Assembly: GCF_035917455.1 (NCBI RefSeq)
Contig: NZ_CP109078.1
Span: 3,658,001-3,722,000 of the forward strand
DNA: 64,000 bases
Source of the DNA: Micromonospora sp. NBC_01796
GTDB lineage: Bacteria; Actinomycetota; Actinomycetes; Mycobacteriales; Micromonosporaceae
Reading direction: 5' to 3'
The notes under the pieces are model-generated. The model saw only the letters and a list, made by a program, of their open reading frames with translations, did no database searches and was not told the origin of the DNA. A program made the position numbers and the translations under genes. The first letter of the stretch is position 1; each line of letters begins with the position of its first letter. This document shows positions 54,364 to 63,300 of the stretch, piece by piece.

Positions 54364-57150
54364 GAGCGGCTCGGACGAGTCCAGTTTGGCGGCGACGTCC
54401 TCGGCCTCCGGGTGCCCGATGTCGAGGAGGATCGTCCGGGCCTGCCGCCAGGCGGCTCGGGCCGCGACCGGGTCACCACCGGCGAGCCGGGTGTCGCCGA
54501 GATGGTGCAGTGCCTCGGCCTCGCCGTACCGGGTGCCCAGCGTCCGGGCCAGGTCGATGGCGTGCTGGAAACACGCGGCGGCCCGGGTGTAGTCGCCGGT
54601 GTGGTGGTGGACGAAGCCGAGGCTGTCCCAGGTGTTCGCCTCGCCCACCCGGTTGCCGATCTCCTCGTGCAGGACCAGGGCCTTCTCGCAGTAGTCCAGT
54701 GCCTGCGGGTAGTCCCCGACCTGTGCGTAGTGCCACCCGGTGTTGTTCAGCGCGTTGGCCTCGCCGCTCTGGTGCCCGGTGGCCCGGTACAGGTCCAGCG
54801 AGAGCAGGTCGTGCCGGATCGCCTCGTGGAGTTCACCCTGCTGCTGGTAGACCATGCTCAGGTTGAGGTGCGTGTGCGCCTGTCCCACGTGGTCACCGAG
54901 CAGGCCCAGCAGGTCGAACGCCTCCCGCAGGTGCCGATGGGCGTCCGGGTAGCGGCCGAGCAGGGTGTACGCCCGCGCCAGGTCCCGGTGCGAGATCGCC
55001 TGCATCGGCAGGTCCCCGAGGCGCGCCGCCGACGCCAGCGCGGCGTGCTGGATGGCGAGCCGGTCGTGCCAGTGCCCGCGCCGGTCGAAGTACGTGACCA
55101 TGGACCAGGCCAGTTGCCAGGCCCGGGTGTCGAACCCGTGCTCGGCGGCCTGCCCGATGACCGCCACCAGCACCGGGTGCTCGGCGGTCAGCCAACCCAT
55201 CGCCGCCTCGTAGTCGTCCGGGCGCTCGACCGCGACGTCCCGGCCCGGCGGATCCGGGTCGATCGGGTCCCGGTGCGGGTCGAGCAACTGCGCCGCCCGG
55301 TACGCGGTGTGCAGGTAGTGCTCGATCAGCCGTCGCAGGGCCCGGTGCCGCTCCGGCTCCGGATCGTCGGCCTGCCCGAGTTCGGTCGCGTACGCGCGCA
55401 GCAGGTCGTGGCAGGCGTACCGGCCGGGTGACTGCTCGGCGATCAGGTGCGCCCGGGAGAGTTCGGCCAGCAGCGGGCGTACCCGGTTGATCGGCAGTCC
55501 GGCCAGGCTGGCCACCGCGGGCACCGAGATGTCCGGGCCCGGATGCAGCCCCAGCAGCCGGAACACCCGTGCCGCGGGCGGGCTGATCGCCCGGTACGAC
55601 CAGGACAGGGCGGCCCGTACGTCGAGCAGTGGGTCGCCGCTGTCGAAGGCGTCCAGGGCGCCGTCCGGGTTGTGCAACTCGGCGGCGAGGTCGGCCAGCG
55701 GGAAGCCGGGATGGGACGCGGCCCGCGCGGCGACCACGGCGAGCGCCAGGGACAGCCGGGCGCAGCCGGCGACGATCCGGTCGACCGCCTCCGGTTCGGC
55801 GCTCACCCGTTCGATGCCGAGCCGGCCGGCCAGCAGCGCGCGGGACTCGTCGGCGGTGAGCAGGTCCAGGGTCAGGGATCGGGCGGCCTCGGTGGCGACC
55901 AGCCCGGACATCTGGTTGCGGCTGGTGACCAGGACCAGGCAGCCGGCTCCGCCGGGCAACAGTGGACGGACCTGTTCGGCGTCGCGGGCGTTGTCCAGGA
56001 CGATCAGCATCCGTTTTTCCGCGACCAGGCTCCGGTACAGCCCGATCTGCGCGTCCAGATCGGTCGGCACCGAACCCGCCGGTACGCCGAGCGCGTCCAG
56101 GATGCCGCGGACCGCCGTCGAGGGTGGCACCGCCGTTGCCGCCGGTTCGAAACCGCGCAGGTTGACCCAGAGCTGACCGTCCGGGAAGCGCCAGAGGTTG
56201 TCGTGCGCCCAGCGCGACACCAACCAGGTCTTGCCCACCCCGCCGGTGCCGCAGATGACCCAGAGCCGGGTGTCGTCCGGGGTGGTGAGCGCGACCAGTT
56301 CGGCGGACCGCCCGATGAACAGCGGTGGGCGGGCGGGTAGTTGCCGGGGTACCGGTGCCCTGGTGGCCGCCGGCTCGATGGTGGTGGGCGGTGGGTCGAG
56401 CGACGGCTCCGCCTCCAGGATCTGCCGCTGCCGCGCCTGCAACGCGGGTCCCGGGTCGGTGCCCAGTTCGTCTACGAGGAGTTGCCGGGTGCGCTGGTAG
56501 TGGGCGAGGGCGTCGGCCTGCCGGCCGGACCGGTACAGCGCGAGCATGAGCTGGCCGGCGAGCCGCTCGTCCAGCGGGTGGCTGCGGGCGAGGGTCGACA
56601 GTTCGGGCAGCATGCGGGCGTGCTGTCCGAGCCGCAGCGCCGCTTCGGCACGCTCCAGTTCGGCGCCGAACCGCTCCTGGGCCAGGGTCTCGCGAAGCGA
56701 GTTCAGCCAGGGGGTGTCCAGTTCGGCGAACGCCTCGCCGCGCCACAGGCCGAGGGCCTCGTCCAGCAGCGCCAGCGCCTGCTCGTCGCCGGCCGACCGG
56801 GCCTGCCCGATGAGGTGCCGGAAGTGGTGCAGGTCCACAGCGGACGGGCTGACCGTGAGCAGGTATCCGCCGGACTGGCGGGAGATGGTGACCCCGTCGG
56901 CCTCGACCAGGCACCGGCGCAGCCGGGACAGGTAACTGTAGAGCGCCGACCTGGCCCGCTGCGGGGACTGCTCGTCCCACACCCGGTAGAGCAACTGGTC
57001 GACCGGGACGGTCCGGTTCGCCTCGATCAGCAGGGCGGCCAGCACTGTCCGCTGTCGGGCGTGGCCGAGGTCGACCGGGAGGCCACCGACACGGGCCTCA
57101 ACGTCGCCGAGCAGCCGGAACTCAACTGCCAACTGGCTGCCCCCCGGCAT
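54361..57150 (-). CDS. AfsR/SARP family transcriptional regulator (BTAD-NB-ARC-TPR)
   Basis: 929 residues. The N-terminal OmpR-like winged helix (VEFRLLGDVEARVGGLPVDL ... LLYRVWDEQSPQRARSALYS) is followed by a bacterial transcriptional activation domain to about 250 (HFRHLIGQARSAG ... YQRTRQLLVDELGTDPGPAL). The NB-ARC region has Walker A GTGGVGKT near 296 and LIVLDNARD near 378. A TPR array occupies about 700-915 (HRDLARAYTLLGRYPDAHRH, AYQQQGELHEA-type units). AfsR-like proteins activate secondary-metabolite or developmental genes. The ATG at 57150 has no SD; TTG at codon 7 is an alternative. It is flanked by a 20-bp inverted repeat. No biosynthetic cluster is adjacent in the window; the siderophore uptake genes are the closest candidate target. 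Confidence 0.9.
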   Translation of the reverse strand: MPGGSQLAVEFRLLGDVEARVGGLPVDLGHARQRTVLAALLIEANRTVPVDQLLYRVWDEQSPQRARSALYSYLSRLRRCLVEADGVTISRQSGGYLLTVSPSAVDLHHFRHLIGQARSAGDEQALALLDEALGLWRGEAFAELDTPWLNSLRETLAQERFGAELERAEAALRLGQHARMLPELSTLARSHPLDERLAGQLMLALYRSGRQADALAHYQRTRQLLVDELGTDPGPALQARQRQILEAEPSLDPPPTTIEPAATRAPVPRQLPARPPLFIGRSAELVALTTPDDTRLWVICGTGGVGKTWLVSRWAHDNLWRFPDGQLWVNLRGFEPAATAVPPSTAVRGILDALGVPAGSVPTDLDAQIGLYRSLVAEKRMLIVLDNARDAEQVRPLLPGGAGCLVLVTSRNQMSGLVATEAARSLTLDLLTADESRALLAGRLGIERVSAEPEAVDRIVAGCARLSLALAVVAARAASHPGFPLADLAAELHNPDGALDAFDSGDPLLDVRAALSWSYRAISPPAARVFRLLGLHPGPDISVPAVASLAGLPINRVRPLLAELSRAHLIAEQSPGRYACHDLLRAYATELGQADDPEPERHRALRRLIEHYLHTAYRAAQLLDPHRDPIDPDPPGRDVAVERPDDYEAAMGWLTAEHPVLVAVIGQAAEHGFDTRAWQLAWSMVTYFDRRGHWHDRLAIQHAALASAARLGDLPMQAISHRDLARAYTLLGRYPDAHRHLREAFDLLGLLGDHVGQAHTHLNLSMVYQQQGELHEAIRHDLLSLDLYRATGHQSGEANALNNTGWHYAQVGDYPQALDYCEKALVLHEEIGNRVGEANTWDSLGFVHHHTGDYTRAAACFQHAIDLARTLGTRYGEAEALHHLGDTRLAGGDPVAARAAWRQARTILLDIGHPEAEDVAAKLDSSEPL

Positions 57151-57175
57151 GTGTCGATATTCGTGTCAGCCGGCA

Positions 57176-57195
57176 TGACCAGCCGATTCAAGAAT
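57176..57195 (-). repeat. right copy of 20-bp inverted repeat flanking the SARP gene
   Basis: TGACCAGCCGATTCAAGAAT lies 25 nt upstream of the regulator start codon. It matches the reverse complement of the left copy at 19 of 20 positions. Confidence 0.9.
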
Positions 57196-57254
57196 CCTAC
57201 AAGCTTCCCTGCAGACCGATCGTCCACTGTCGACGCCCGGCGTACGCGGGGGCT

Positions 57255-57515
57255 CTAGAAGCCGGCCACGTAGCTGTTGGTGGCCTCGACCGCGCCCTGG
57301 GCGAGCGTCGCCGCCTCGTGCAGGCGCTGCTTGGCCTGTTCGAGCCGGACCAGTGCCTCGGCGACCTGGGCGTGGTTCGCGCCGCTGGTGATGCCGCGCA
57401 GCAGCGCGGAGGTCCGGTCCATCGAATCGGCGATGGACCGGATGGTCGCCGCCTGCTGGGTCGTCTCGTTGGTGAACCGGCCGATGCCGGCCTTGACCTC
57501 TTCCACCGATGCCAT
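57255..57515 (-). CDS. small helical protein of unknown function
   Basis: 86 residues, MASVEEVKAGIGRFTNETTQ then QAATIRSIADSMDRTSALLR, with no signal peptide, membrane segment or cysteine. The whole chain should be two helices with regular hydrophobic spacing, like small secreted WXG100-type or phasin-like helical hairpins, but no WXG motif is present. ATG 57515 was chosen because GGGAGGG lies upstream; ATG 57533 is in frame. It is upstream of and co-directional with the SARP gene and divergent from the siderophore importer. I do not recognise the family. Confidence 0.65.
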   Translation of the reverse strand: MASVEEVKAGIGRFTNETTQQAATIRSIADSMDRTSALLRGITSGANHAQVAEALVRLEQAKQRLHEAATLAQGAVEATNSYVAGF

Positions 57516-57667
57516 CTCCGCATCCCTCCCCATCGCCGGGCGCCACTGGACGTGACGGGGCCGACCGTACCGGAGCGTGACGGTCGGTTCGGGCCGACGC
57601 AGCCGGGGACGGCCACGGAGACGCAGGCCACAGGATCGGCGCCGGAAGGGGGCTTGCGCATCGAAGA

Positions 57668-57686
57668 TTAGGTCAGGCTAACCTAA
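57668..57686 (+). promoter_or_regulatory. IdeR/DmdR-type iron box
   Basis: TTAGGTCAGGCTAACCTAA matches the 19-bp actinobacterial iron box consensus TTAGGTTAGGCTAACCTAA at 18 of 19 positions. It ends 4 nt before the GTG of the first permease gene, and TAACCT inside it is well placed as a -10 for a leaderless transcript. An iron-loaded IdeR/DmdR repressor bound here would shut off the importer operon. Confidence 0.92.
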
Positions 57687-57690
57687 CCCG

Positions 57691-58764
57691 GTGTCAACCG
57701 AGGTTGCTCTCCCCATCGCCGTACCGCCCCAGCCGCCACCGCAGCAGTCGCCGTCACTGCGCCGGGCGGCGGTCGGCTGGCGCCTGACCGGGCTGGTGGT
57801 CGCGCTCGCGGTTGTTGTCCTGGTGGCACTGACGAGCCTCGCCGTCGGGGCCAAACCGATCGCCTTCGACACCGTCGTCCACCAGCTCCTGCACTACGAC
57901 GGATCCGACGACGGGGTGATCGTCCGCAGCCTACGCATCCCCCGTACGCTGCTCGGACTCGCCGTCGGGGCGGCACTCGGGCTGGCCGGGGCACTGATGC
58001 AGGCGCTCACCCGCAACCCGCTCGCCGACCCCGGACTGCTCGGCGTCAACGCGGGCGCGGCCGCCGCCGTGGTCACCGCGATCGGCGTCCTCGGCGTCAC
58101 CAGCCCCCTGGGGTACGTCTGGTTCGCCCTGCTCGGCGCCGCCCTCGCCGCCACCGTCGTCTACCTGCTCGGCTCCCGTGGGCGCAGCGCCGCCACCGCC
58201 GTCCGGCTGACCCTCGCCGGTACGGCGATCACCGCCGCCCTCACCGGGTACATCTCCGGACTGGTCCTGCTCGACCCGCAGACCTTCAACGGATACCGGT
58301 TCTGGTCCGTCGGCAGCCTCGCCGGCCGGGACGCGTCCGTACTCACCGCGGTCGGCCCGTTCCTCCTGGTCGGCGCGGCGTGCGCACTCGCCCTGGCCCG
58401 GCCACTGAACGCACTCGCCCTCGGCGAGGAGAGCGGCCGGGCACTCGGCGCACACCTCGGCCGTACCCGGGCAGTCGGGGTGGTCGCGGTGACCCTGCTC
58501 TGCGGTGCGGCGACCGCCGCCCTCGGACCCGTCGCGTTCGTCGGCCTGACCATCCCGCACATCGCGCGGGCCCTGGTCGGCCCGGACCAGCGCTGGATCC
58601 TGCCCTACTCGATGGTCCTCGCCCCGATCCTGCTGCTCGGCGCCGACATCATCGGCCGGGTCATCGCCCGGCCCGGCGAGGTCGAGGTCGGCATCGTCAC
58701 CGCCTTCCTCGGCGCACCCGTGCTGGTCGCGCTCGTCCGCCGGACCCGGGTGGCCCAGCCATGA
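57691..58764 (+). CDS. iron-siderophore ABC transporter permease (FecCD family)
   Basis: 357 residues with about nine to ten helices. FecCD signatures: SLRIPRTLLGLAVGAALGLA, GALMQALTRNPLADPGLLGV, NAGAAAAVV, and the coupling region FVGLTIPHIARALVGPDQRW. It forms half of the membrane channel for a ferric siderophore complex. The GTG start lies 4 nt after the iron box and lacks an SD, so translation is probably leaderless. The stop overlaps the second permease (ATGA). It is regulated by iron through the box at 57668. Confidence 0.95.
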   Translation: MSTEVALPIAVPPQPPPQQSPSLRRAAVGWRLTGLVVALAVVVLVALTSLAVGAKPIAFDTVVHQLLHYDGSDDGVIVRSLRIPRTLLGLAVGAALGLAGALMQALTRNPLADPGLLGVNAGAAAAVVTAIGVLGVTSPLGYVWFALLGAALAATVVYLLGSRGRSAATAVRLTLAGTAITAALTGYISGLVLLDPQTFNGYRFWSVGSLAGRDASVLTAVGPFLLVGAACALALARPLNALALGEESGRALGAHLGRTRAVGVVAVTLLCGAATAALGPVAFVGLTIPHIARALVGPDQRWILPYSMVLAPILLLGADIIGRVIARPGEVEVGIVTAFLGAPVLVALVRRTRVAQP

Positions 58765-59855
58765 CCGCCGCACCACCCGAACCCGCCACCGTGCCCGTCC
58801 CGCCGCGCACCCCACTGCCGCCGACCCGGCGGGTACGGGCCCTCGGCGGGCGGATCACCCTCCGGGTCGACCGCCGTTCGGTGCTCGTCTGCGCCACGCT
58901 GGCCCTGGTGGTCGTCGTGGTCGCGGTGTTCACCCTCGGCACCGGCGACTACCCGATCCCGGCCGTCGACGTGGTCCGCACCCTGCTCGGCCACGGCACC
59001 CCCGCGCAGGACTTCATCGTGCAGACCCTCCGGCTGCCGCGACTGCTCACCGCCGTACTCGTCGGGGTGGCGCTCGGTATCGGCGGGGCGCTGTTCCAGA
59101 GCATGTCGCGCAACCCCCTCGGCAGCCCCGACATCGTCGGCTTCGACACCGGGGCCGCGACCGGCGCACTGGTGGTGATCCTGCTCATCGGTGGCGACGG
59201 CGCACAGGTCGCCCTCGGCGCGGTGATCGGCGGAATCGCCACCGCGATGCTCGTCTACCTGCTCGCGGCCAAGCGCGGCACCCCCGGGTTCCGGCTCATC
59301 CTGATCGGCATCGCGATCGGCGCGCTGCTGCTCGCCGTCAACTCGTACCTGATCACCCGCGCCGAGCTGACCGACGCCCGCCAGGCCCATCTCTGGCTCA
59401 CCGGCAGTCTCGACGGTCGGGGCTGGGAACAGGTACGACCACTCGCCGTCGTCGTACTCGTCCTGCTGCCGTTGGCCGTGATGCTCGGCCGGGGCCTGCG
59501 GATGCTCGAACTCGGCGACGAGGCGGCGCGGGCGCTCGGCGTACCGGTCGAACTGACCCGGATCGGGGTCCTGCTGGTCGGCGTCGGCCTGACCGCCACC
59601 GCGACCGCCTCGGCCGGACCGATCGCGTTCATCGCCCTCACCGCCCCGCAGTTGGCCCGCCGGCTGACCCGCGACGGCGGGCCGAACGTGCTCCCGGCCG
59701 CGTTCATGGGCGCCGCCCTCCTGGTCGCCAGCGACCTGGCCGCGCAGCGCCTGTTCCACCCCGTCACCCTGCCGGTCGGGGTGCTGACCGCCGGCATCGG
59801 CGGGCTCTATCTGGCCTGGCTGCTCGCCGGGCAATGGCGGAAGGGACTCGGATGA
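58761..59855 (+). CDS. iron-siderophore ABC transporter permease, second subunit (FecCD family)
   Basis: 364 residues. A Pro-rich start (PPEPATVPVPPRTPLPPTRR) leads into about ten helices. QTLRLPRLLTAVLVGVALGI, GGALFQSMSRNPLGSPDIVG, FDTGAATGAL and FIALTAPQLARRLTRDGGPN are FecCD motifs. It pairs with the preceding permease to form the heterodimeric pore, as FepD/FepG do. ATG 58761 overlaps the upstream stop, and the stop in turn overlaps the ATPase start. The long frame upstream of 58761 is antisense noise from the first permease gene. Confidence 0.95.
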   Translation: MTAAPPEPATVPVPPRTPLPPTRRVRALGGRITLRVDRRSVLVCATLALVVVVVAVFTLGTGDYPIPAVDVVRTLLGHGTPAQDFIVQTLRLPRLLTAVLVGVALGIGGALFQSMSRNPLGSPDIVGFDTGAATGALVVILLIGGDGAQVALGAVIGGIATAMLVYLLAAKRGTPGFRLILIGIAIGALLLAVNSYLITRAELTDARQAHLWLTGSLDGRGWEQVRPLAVVVLVLLPLAVMLGRGLRMLELGDEAARALGVPVELTRIGVLLVGVGLTATATASAGPIAFIALTAPQLARRLTRDGGPNVLPAAFMGAALLVASDLAAQRLFHPVTLPVGVLTAGIGGLYLAWLLAGQWRKGLG

Positions 59856-60697
59856 CCGGCTCGACCAACACCCTGAACCCGGCGGCCGGCGCCGCCCCCG
59901 GCACGACCCGGCTGAGCTGCGCCGACGCCACCCTCGCGTACGACCAGCGGGTGGTCGCCGAGGCGTTGAGCGTGGCCATCCCCGACCACTCGTTCACCGT
60001 CCTGGTCGGACCGAACGGCTGCGGCAAGTCCACCCTGCTGCGGGCGCTCGCCCGGCTGCTGACCCCCCGCCGGGGCACCGTCCACCTCGACGGCCGGTCG
60101 ATCCACGAACTGCGGGCCAAGGAGGTCGCCCGCCGGCTCGGGCTGCTGCCGCAGACGACCGTCGCACCGGACGGCATCACCGTGCTCGACCTGGTCGCCC
60201 GGGGCCGGTACCCGCACCAGGGGCTGCTGCGCCAGTGGTCACCGGCGGACGAGAGCGCGGTCGCGGACGCGATGGCCGCGACCAACGTCACCGACCTCGC
60301 CGGCCGGTACGTCGACGAGCTCTCCGGCGGCCAGCGGCAACGGGTGTGGCTGGCCATGGCCCTGGCCCAGCAGACCCCGATCCTGCTGCTGGACGAGCCG
60401 ACCACGTTCCTCGACATCGCCCACCAGATCGAGGTCCTCGACCTGGTCGCCCGGCTCCGCGAGGAGCAGGGCCACACCCTGGTCGCGGTCCTGCACGACC
60501 TCAACCACGCCTGCCGGTACGCCACCCACCTGATCGCCATGCGCGACGGGCGGGTGGTGGCCCAGGGCCCACCGGCCGACATCATCACCGCCGACCTGGT
60601 CGAAGAGGTCTTCGGCCTGCCGTGCCGGGTGATCACCGACCCCGAGTCCGGCACCCCGCTGATCATCCCCAGAGCGCGCCGAGCCGCACGGCCGTAG
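59852..60697 (+). CDS. iron-siderophore ABC transporter ATP-binding protein
   Basis: 281 residues. Walker A GPNGCGKST, Q-loop LLPQTTVAPDGITV, signature LSGGQRQR, Walker B ILLLDEPTTFLDIAHQ and H-loop VLHDLNHACRY are all intact; the sequence between is typical of FepC/FhuC-type importers (VARGRYPHQGLLRQWSPADE). It powers uptake through the two permeases. ATG 59852 overlaps the permease stop by 4 nt; an upstream in-frame TTG would add six residues. Confidence 0.96.
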   Translation: MTGSTNTLNPAAGAAPGTTRLSCADATLAYDQRVVAEALSVAIPDHSFTVLVGPNGCGKSTLLRALARLLTPRRGTVHLDGRSIHELRAKEVARRLGLLPQTTVAPDGITVLDLVARGRYPHQGLLRQWSPADESAVADAMAATNVTDLAGRYVDELSGGQRQRVWLAMALAQQTPILLLDEPTTFLDIAHQIEVLDLVARLREEQGHTLVAVLHDLNHACRYATHLIAMRDGRVVAQGPPADIITADLVEEVFGLPCRVITDPESGTPLIIPRARRAARP

Positions 60698-60746
60698 TCG
60701 CTCGAACCCCCTCACCAACCGCACGTCCACTACGACTGGGAGAACC

Positions 60747-61769
60747 ATGTCCAAGCACCTTCTGACCCGGCGCGGATTCCTGCGCGGTGCCGGCGCCACC
60801 GGCGTACTGCTCGGCCTGGCCGCCTGCGGGAACTCCGGCGACAAGCCCGGCGCCGGCGGTCCATCCGGGGCGGCGCAGCCGTTCCGGTACACCGACGGCC
60901 GTGGGATCACCGTGGACCTGGCCAGCCGGCCGCAGCGGGTGGTCGCGCAGAGCAGCGCCGCCGCCGCCCTCTGGGACGCCGGTTACCAGGTGACCGGGGT
61001 GTACGGCGAACTGGGCCTCACCGACGGCAAGCTCAACTACCAGGCCGGCAACATCGACCTGAGCAAGGTCGAGGTCGTCGGCAAGACGTGGGGTGAGTTC
61101 AACCTGGAGCGGTACGCCGCCCTGCGCCCCGAACTGCTGGTCGACCTGTCGTTCGACGACAAGACCCTCTGGTACGTCCCGGAGGCCAGTGCCGACAAGG
61201 TGTTCGGGCTCGCGCCGTCGATCGGGATGAAGATGCCCGGCCTCGACCTGCCGGCCATCATCGACAACTTCATGGCGCTCGCCGTCCAACTCGGTGCCGA
61301 CCCCGACGCCGCACCCGTCAAGGCCGCCCGGTCGGAGTTCGACGCGGCGGTCGCCGACGTCAGGACCGCCGTTGCGGCAAAGCCCGGTCTGCGGGTGCTG
61401 GCCGTCTCCCGCGATGCCACCAAGCTCTACATCGCCGACCCGAAGATGCACCCCGACCTGAAGCACCTGGCGTCGCTCGGCGTCCAGTTCGTACCCACGG
61501 CGAAGCCGCTCGGCCCCGGCCAGTACTTCGAGGAGGTGAGCTGGGAGCAGGCTGCCTCGTACCCCGCCGACGCGATCATCTACGACGGCCGCGAGGTCCC
61601 CGCCATGGCCGACACCGTCAGCAAGATCGCCACCTGGACCAACCTGCCCGCGGTCAAGGCCGGTCAGGTCTACCCGTGGCAGACGGCCGCGCCGTACAGC
61701 TTCGCGGCCAACGCCCCGATCTACCGGGACGTCGTGGGCTGGCTGAACAAGGCAAAGCCGCTGGGCTGA
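60747..61769 (+). CDS. iron-siderophore ABC transporter substrate-binding lipoprotein (Tat type)
   Basis: 340 residues. The signal has a twin-arginine motif (LTRRGFLRG, Arg8-Arg9) and a lipobox LAAC (Cys27), so it is exported by Tat and lipid-anchored. The binding domain (FRYTDGRGITVDLASRPQRV, VVAQSSAAAALWDAGYQVTG, ALRPELLVDLSFDDKTLWYV) is the PeriBP_2 type that captures ferric siderophores. GGGAGAA precedes ATG 60747, 49 nt after the ATPase stop. No siderophore biosynthesis gene is nearby, so the importer may use its own product encoded elsewhere or foreign siderophores. Confidence 0.92.
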   Translation: MSKHLLTRRGFLRGAGATGVLLGLAACGNSGDKPGAGGPSGAAQPFRYTDGRGITVDLASRPQRVVAQSSAAAALWDAGYQVTGVYGELGLTDGKLNYQAGNIDLSKVEVVGKTWGEFNLERYAALRPELLVDLSFDDKTLWYVPEASADKVFGLAPSIGMKMPGLDLPAIIDNFMALAVQLGADPDAAPVKAARSEFDAAVADVRTAVAAKPGLRVLAVSRDATKLYIADPKMHPDLKHLASLGVQFVPTAKPLGPGQYFEEVSWEQAASYPADAIIYDGREVPAMADTVSKIATWTNLPAVKAGQVYPWQTAAPYSFAANAPIYRDVVGWLNKAKPLG

Positions 61770-61779
61770 GCGCCGTACT

Positions 61780-61814
61780 CCGCCGGCGGCCGGGGTCAGC
61801 GGCCCGCCGGCGGG
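61780..61814. terminator. hairpin terminator of the siderophore operon
   Basis: CCGCCGGCGGCCG (61780-61792) pairs with CGGCCCGCCGGCGGG (61800-61814) with one bulge, 11 nt past the binding-protein stop. The opposite gene ends at 61865, so it may serve both. Confidence 0.6.
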
Positions 61815-61864
61815 CCGATGCCGTACGGCCGGCTGGCCGATCGCCGTACGCGACCCGCGCGGGG

Positions 61865-63118
61865 TCAGTGGCCGTACGGCAGGTCGATCAGCCGGTCGTC
61901 GGTGACCTCCGGTGCCGGGGCCCAGGACTCGTAGATGCCACGCTCGTAACACTGCGCGCCGCAGGCCGCCACGCTGTCCGGGTTCGGTCGGCACAGCCGC
62001 AACCGCAGCCAACCGGTCTCCTCGCCGAGGACCAGGCAGAGCACACCCCGCCAGGTGGCGTACCGGGCCCGGCGACGGACCCCCTCGACCGGGTAACGCG
62101 CCGCCCGGGTCATCGCCAGCACCCGGAACCCGCCGGGCAGGTCGGCGATCGCCTCGTACTCCTGGCCGTGGTAGTCGCCGACGAGCTGGGTGGTCCGCGC
62201 GGTCTCGCCGATCGGGAGGTACTCCTGGTCCGGCGAGATGCCCGGCACCGAGGCCAGCAGGTGCCGCCACCGCGGACCGGCCATCCGCAGCCACGCCCGC
62301 TGCTCCGGCTGGTACGTGTAGAGCACCACCTCGTCACCGGCCGGCGAGTACGCCACCAGGGCCGCGTTCGCCGGCAACGGCAGGTCGGCCATGTCCCGGG
62401 TGACGAACTCCGGGATCAGGTGCCGCCCGCTCGGGGTGAACCCGGTCCCCAGCACCGGCGGCCCGACCCGGTCGTGCGGCGGGATCGCCACCAGGCCGGC
62501 GTGCCGTTCACCACCGGGTACGTCGTAGTCGAGCGGGTCGATCGCCCGCCAGCGCAGCGCGTACGCGGCGACCTCCTGCCCCTCCCGGCCCCCCTCCGGG
62601 TCGGTACGCAGCAGCGACAGGTCCTCCGGCGTACGGAGGTGGGCGATGTCGTACTCGCGGTAGCAGAACCCGTACGGCAGCCACCCGCGCAGGTGCCCGG
62701 CGAGTTGCCGGGCGGAGAGCACCTTGACCATCGGGGTGCCCCGGCGGACCAGGGCCGAGGCGCGCACGCTCGCCAGGACCGGGTCGGCGGCGCCGGCCGT
62801 GGTCTGACTGAGCTGGTGGATGTCCGCCCAGTTCCGGGCCCGGTTCAGCGGCGCCATCAGCGGCGGCTCCAGCTCCGGGTCACCGCCCGACCTTGGTCCG
62901 TACACGGCGCTGACCTCGCTGGCGTGCACGAACCGGTGCCACGGCCGGCGGGCGTCCGGGCGCGGGTCGCGGCTGAATCCGGGCAGCTCGTCGGCGCTGA
63001 ACAGCTCGTACGCCGCACCTCGGGCAAGTTCCTCGGCCGGGTGGTTGACGCCGGCGTGTGTCACCACCAGCCCGGCTGGTGCCTCGGGCACGTCCCGTGT
63101 CTGCGGGGTGACACTCAT
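61865..63118 (-). CDS. conserved protein of unknown function
   Basis: 417 residues, cytoplasmic, no membrane segment. No catalytic motif is recognised. The N-terminal part reads VVTHAGVNHPAEELARGAAY; the middle contains RHLIPEFVTRDMADLPLPAN and ALVAYSPAGDEVVLYTYQPE; the end has four closely placed cysteines counting LCLVLG (CLVLGEETGWLRLRLCRPNP, then AACGAQC). There is no clear SD; TAGCGT lies 5 nt upstream of ATG 63118, consistent with a leaderless transcript. It sits between the siderophore operon and tatD, in the region that breaks the usual metG-tatD order. I do not assign a function. Confidence 0.7.
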   Translation of the reverse strand: MSVTPQTRDVPEAPAGLVVTHAGVNHPAEELARGAAYELFSADELPGFSRDPRPDARRPWHRFVHASEVSAVYGPRSGGDPELEPPLMAPLNRARNWADIHQLSQTTAGAADPVLASVRASALVRRGTPMVKVLSARQLAGHLRGWLPYGFCYREYDIAHLRTPEDLSLLRTDPEGGREGQEVAAYALRWRAIDPLDYDVPGGERHAGLVAIPPHDRVGPPVLGTGFTPSGRHLIPEFVTRDMADLPLPANAALVAYSPAGDEVVLYTYQPEQRAWLRMAGPRWRHLLASVPGISPDQEYLPIGETARTTQLVGDYHGQEYEAIADLPGGFRVLAMTRAARYPVEGVRRRARYATWRGVLCLVLGEETGWLRLRLCRPNPDSVAACGAQCYERGIYESWAPAPEVTDDRLIDLPYGH

Positions 63119-63300
63119 GCGCGCGACGCTAGGAGGGCTCGGTGCCGTTCAGGTAAACGCCGGGTAACCGGCAGGGAGTACGACCGAAGGATGGTCGATG
63201 CCGGCTCAACGGCCAGCCGGCGCCGACCGGGCGGCCAAGTCATGATCGGCTCTCCGGGTACGCCCGAGGTGGTCGGGGCCGGTATGTGATGCTGACGGCG

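Noticed and set aside
54344-57195. Inverted repeats around the SARP gene as ends of an insertion sequence
   Set aside because: The enclosed gene is a regulator with no transposase, and no flanking target-site duplication was found; kept only as an unexplained inverted repeat.
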